Shown piece after piece: positions 60,501 through 64,000 of a stretch of 64,000 bases of DNA (position 1 is its first letter; every line of letters starts with the position of its first letter). Location of the stretch: NCBI RefSeq assembly GCF_910592395.1, contig NC_088313.1, forward strand, positions 15,392,437 to 15,456,436. Reading direction: 5' to 3'. Both the position numbers and the translations under genes were made by a program. The stretch comes from Lineus longissimus. Taxonomy: Eukaryota; Nemertea; Pilidiophora; Heteronemertea; Lineidae. The notes below the pieces were generated by a model, which ran no database searches, was not told the DNA's origin, and saw only the letters and a program-made list of their open reading frames with translations.

Positions 60501-61581
60501 TCGATATCAAACTGACATTTCATTAAAATTGAGTACACATTTCGCACAATTTATAGGTTCAATTCCAAAGGGGCTGTGTTCTTTTTTGCGCTTTACAATT
60601 GAGTTAATGTCCAGTGTGTGTGCTGCATTAAATTGAAACTAAAACATGGTCTGTTTTCAAGACCTTCAGATCATACCACATAAATATAATCATTATAATA
60701 TCTACAAGGGAAACCTTCCCCTCTTTTCTGTATCTGGTCCGGAACACCTCCCAATAATTTCCAGAAACCATAACAAACCTAATGTCTGAATTGTCCATAG
60801 AATCGATTCTATATCTCCAATTTATACAGAGAACATTGTAAAGTCTTACATACACACTATAGCACAAGTTGTTACGTTACAAAACCGCTTGTCATCAACT
60901 ACCTTCTTTGATTCTGGCCAAGGCCGACCAACACAAGCTTAGTCCCTATTAACAACAACTTTCCCTTATTCAAATGTGGCCACTCCTAGTCCCACTGGCA
61001 AAAGTATGCATCCTAAATAAGAGGATTACATACATTTCCAAACAGGAAGCCATGTTGCGCTGCCTTACAATTCCTTCCCCCTTTCCTCCGTGTCCACTCA
61101 TCAGCATTAAGCTACTTCTGATTCCAGCAATTGTTTGTGCGCTTGATCTTACAATACTGAGCTTTTTCGAGACCAACATTCAAGAATCCATTTCTAAAAC
61201 GTTTTGCTCTTCTCGAATCCACTTCAAGAGGTTAACATGAACTGCAGTGACTCTCGTCTAACCCCATTTCTGCAGTATTTTATTGAAGTCTTCCATAGCG
61301 CTGATGTCAGACCAAACATCGCGTCTCGACAAGTACACTATATATTGCCACATTGTTCAAAAACCTCCCACTGAGTTTGCCAAACACTTTCTACATAAAT
61401 TAACAATGATCCGAGCTGAACTAAATTCAAATATATTCGCCATCTGCCTAGAAATATATCTGTCGTCTGCTCACAGAGAATGAATTTGTCACAAAGTACA
61501 TGTTTATCTACACTGACCATTATTTATGTACACACCGACGAAGTCCAAGATGCAAATTCAACGCATCAGAAATTAAATTGC

Positions 61582-64000
61582 TCATTCGCATCCTTTGCAG
61601 CCGCATTTTCGAATAACGGGCATCTGCCGGATATAGTTAGTTCCATTGTCACAGAAAACACGCACTCGCCTCGTTTTGATCTTTTTTGCCTTACAACAGG
61701 AGTTGCCACACGTCCCGTGGCAACGACGATGACGGATCTTCGAACGAGATTTGCAGCCAGTCTTTGGGTCGATATAGATTTCTTTGTATTCCATTGCTTT
61801 GCAATTCGGCTCTGAAAGATGAGAAAGCAAGGTGTCACTGTCATTTCAAATAAGGAAAACTAAGTGCAAAACACTTGATGCACTTCCTTACATGCCATTT
61901 GATTGACTAGGGTTTTCTACTGCGCCAGTTGCGCTGATGATGAAACACCATCTTCCTACTGATTCCACACTTCACCGATGCTTGTCCAATTCTTCAAATT
62001 TCAGGCAAGTCACTTGACATTTATTGCTTTGTCCTTTAAATGCCACCGAACAACTTTTATTCTATGCCAGCAAGAAGCCAGATATCTTGCAGGCTGTAGT
62101 AGGCTTCTATACTCCCTGTCAGAAGATGAAATCACAAGGCTAATAAACTTAATTGGTTCCCGACTGTAGTGGCATGTAACAAACACTCAAAACAGCAATG
62201 CTAAAGAAGAAGTACAAAGAACCATCAACATACCAATTTCACAGAATTGTCCAGAATAGCCCCTTCTACATGAACATGTGTAGCTCTTGCCGTTGTCCCG
62301 ACATTTGCCGTACTTGCACCTGTGAGCTTTGCAGGGGTCGGGATTATCGAACACAGGACATCCTGGGGTCATCTTATGCTGGAGTTTCGCATTCACAAAA
62401 TCGACCAGGCGGCCGCCGATATACACTTTCTTCAAACAACCTGAAAAGGCAAAATTGTCTCAGAATGATCACAGCTGTTTTGCCTAGAGCAAGATACTCA
62501 ACGCAAAATTGCTTCAGCCTTTGAATGAGACATAAACCTCTCTTTTTACCTGGTGATATTTGCAAGGGCAAGAAAAGGCCCCACCAAGTTGGGAACATGA
62601 GTAGCTTATGATGGACTCTACCTCTGTCTGAAGATGAAAATACTAGGCCATTAATCCCAACTGGCGCCTGACCATAGTGGAAGGCAAAAATGCTCAACCC
62701 GCCTTGGAGGGAATACTCCCTGGAGAGTAACAGTAACACCTTAAAGTGTAGAGGAAACACTGAAGATGAAGTACTAAGTGACTAGAACATTGTACAATGA
62801 CATCAGAAAGACAAGTGTGACTCTCCTTAAAGTTCACAGATGACATCATGGCACTCCAACCAGCTTACCCTTTAAACTATCTCCATCTCTGATATGCCAT
62901 TTCTTCAGCGCCCGTGCTTTTACGACATTTGGCAGCCCACCAATATAAGTCGGCTCGTCGTCCAATTCCAAATACTCATTCTTCCCCTCATTGATAATTG
63001 TACGCGACCTCCCACCATCAATCATTAAAGTAACATTGGTCTTTATAAGCGATATCTCAACAGTATGGAATTCACCGTCATCAACCGTTTCATAGCTAAA
63101 CATTGTTGAGACGGGGTAATTTCCAACGTCGTAACTGATTCGGATTCTGCCTCGGAAAAGTTCAATAGCGATATGTTTCTCCTTGCCGTGGTAAAGTAAG
63201 ATTCCAGTTCCCTGTTTTGTGGCCAGGACGAACGTGAGATTAGTTCCAGGTTTCACCATCAGGGCGCCGAGCTGTGCGTATGCGTTCTTCTGTCTGAAGC
63301 TGATGCTGGTTAGCTTCTCGCACTTCTTCCCATCAAAACCTGAAGAAGAAAAACATGAATTGAAACAAGTATGTGGTGAGGCTTATGAACCTTTTTTCCT
63401 CCATAACATATCACTCTGACACACTTTGATTACATGTATCATTGATTTGCCAGTATTATTCTGGTGACCCACCCGACAAACAGTGATTTGAACTTGGGGC
63501 CAGGGTGCTCCACTTTGCTTTTGTCTAGGTGGAGCAGCAGGAAAACGATGCCAGTATTATTCTGGTGACCCACCCGACAAACAGTGATTTGAACTTGGGG
63601 CCAGGGTGCTCCACTTTGCTTTTGTCTAGGTAGAACAGCAGGAAAACGATGACTAAATTCATGGAGTTCATAATGGTTTTCTGTAAGAGCACTGGACAGA
63701 CTTTGCTGCCCCCCCCCCCCCCGCACAAAACTGAACTGAAGTCTATAATGGTGTCTGAATATGGTCGGAGCACCCAATCAAAGAGTGTAGTGGTGGAAAA
63801 CACGGTGTAATCAACTTGATTTGGGTTCTTTTGGAAGAAAACATAACAAACTATAGAAACGTACCAGGTGAACACTTGCAGGCATATTCTTTTGATCCCT
63901 TTGGTTGGTAGCAGACGCCTCCATTTTGACAGTCGTGGTTTTGACATGGAGCTGGCCCATCTCCCACTGCATACACCACTGGTGCCACCGGAGCAATCTC
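61582..64000 (-). CDS. slit: Slit guidance ligand, C-terminal exons (partial, runs off right edge)
   Basis: Slit is a secreted ligand of Robo receptors. Four minus-strand coding exons are present. Exon >64000-63865 is an EGF-like repeat (CQNHDCQNGGVC...CKCSPG) that continues beyond the window. Exon 63339-62879 starts FDGKKCE and holds most of a laminin G domain (GILLYHGKEKH, FHTVEISL, YIGGLP). Exon 62440-62234 completes laminin G (KKVYIGGRL) and adds one EGF repeat (CKAHRCKYGKC...CSCRRGYSGQFC). Exon 61811-61582 is a C-terminal cystine knot (CHGTCGNSCC, RKCGCKGC) ending TGA at 61584-61582. All junctions are GT-AG and keep phase 1. One EGF between laminin G and the knot is the arrangement I recall for Drosophila Slit; vertebrate Slits have more. 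The leucine-rich repeats and first EGFs lie outside. Agrin, perlecan and Crumbs share EGF/laminin G domains but lack this knot. Confidence 0.92.
63449..63650. repeat. slit: 101-bp tandem duplication in a slit intron
   Basis: Copies 63449-63549 and 63550-63650 differ at about two positions (GGTGGAGCAG versus GGTAGAACAG). A 14-base C run follows at 63709-63722. The duplication sits between the EGF and laminin G exons and must be recent. Confidence 0.9.

Larger units (their letters stand above)
49835..61581. other. KY-like 3'UTR, then intergenic DNA and probable slit 3'UTR
   Basis: 49835 to about 51440 reads as 3'UTR. From there to 61581 I recognise no gene. A CpG-richer stretch at 51950-52450 contains a 61-codon ATG frame (52104-52289, unknown). 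Short coding-like frames occur between 53.6 and 55.1 kb. Local duplications lie at 56041-57030 and 57302-57517. The slit 3'UTR probably occupies some of the right part, but no end could be fixed. Confidence 0.45.

Noticed and set aside
63525-63947. 140-codon minus-strand frame overlapping slit
   Set aside because: It reads in the wrong frame through the EGF exon and into an intron with a tandem duplication and a poly-C run; the EGF exon frame and donor at 63865 explain the real coding part.
1-64000. tRNA, rRNA or viral genes
   Set aside because: No cloverleaf-like or ribosomal sequence and no intact viral or retrotransposon polymerase frame was noticed in either strand by eye; a tRNAscan-SE and RepeatMasker run would be decisive.

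Overview
The window is animal nuclear DNA. Genes are split into short exons by GT-AG introns, most of the sequence is intronic or intergenic, and there are many short interspersed repeats. Multi-domain proteins of the KY/hillarin and Slit families, a single-domain hexokinase and a repeat flanked by a 'gaggtgagc' palindrome suggest a spiralian/lophotrochozoan invertebrate (mollusc, annelid, brachiopod or relative). I cannot fix the phylum from sequence alone.

Layout. (1) 1-4822: no convincing gene; it probably includes the hexokinase 3'UTR. (2) 4823-20945, minus strand: a complete hexokinase gene in 11 coding exons (1416 bp, 471 aa); the first 10-codon exon is less certain. (3) 22353-26613, plus strand: a complete seven-exon gene for an ES1/GATD3-type protein (257 aa) whose last intron has all the marks of a U12-type AT-AC intron. 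(4) 31186-49834, plus strand: a large gene whose ten coding exons join without a frame break into a 1946-residue protein. It has two KY/hillarin-type transglutaminase-like modules separated by an acidic/Pro linker, a 513-residue exon made mostly of decapeptide repeats, and a Gly/Tyr-rich repeat exon. (5) 49835-61581: 3'UTR of the big gene (poly(A) signals at 51410 and 51421), then about 10 kb with no recognised gene and several local duplications. (6) 61582-64000, minus strand: the last four coding exons of slit (EGF, laminin G, EGF, C-terminal cystine knot), running off the right edge.

Hexokinase and GATD3 are divergently arranged, with about 1.4 kb between their start codons. The large gene and slit converge. 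The genes are unrelated in function: glycolysis entry, a mitochondrial DJ-1-superfamily protein, a probable cytoskeletal or muscle-associated scaffold, and a secreted guidance cue. I see no operon-like organisation.

The most unusual object is the two-module KY-like protein with a hierarchical 10-aa/50-aa repeat linker. Next are the AT-AC intron and several young-looking inverted-repeat (MITE-like) elements in introns. Exon boundaries were read by eye from splice motifs, reading-frame phase and remembered family features; no alignment or database search was run.
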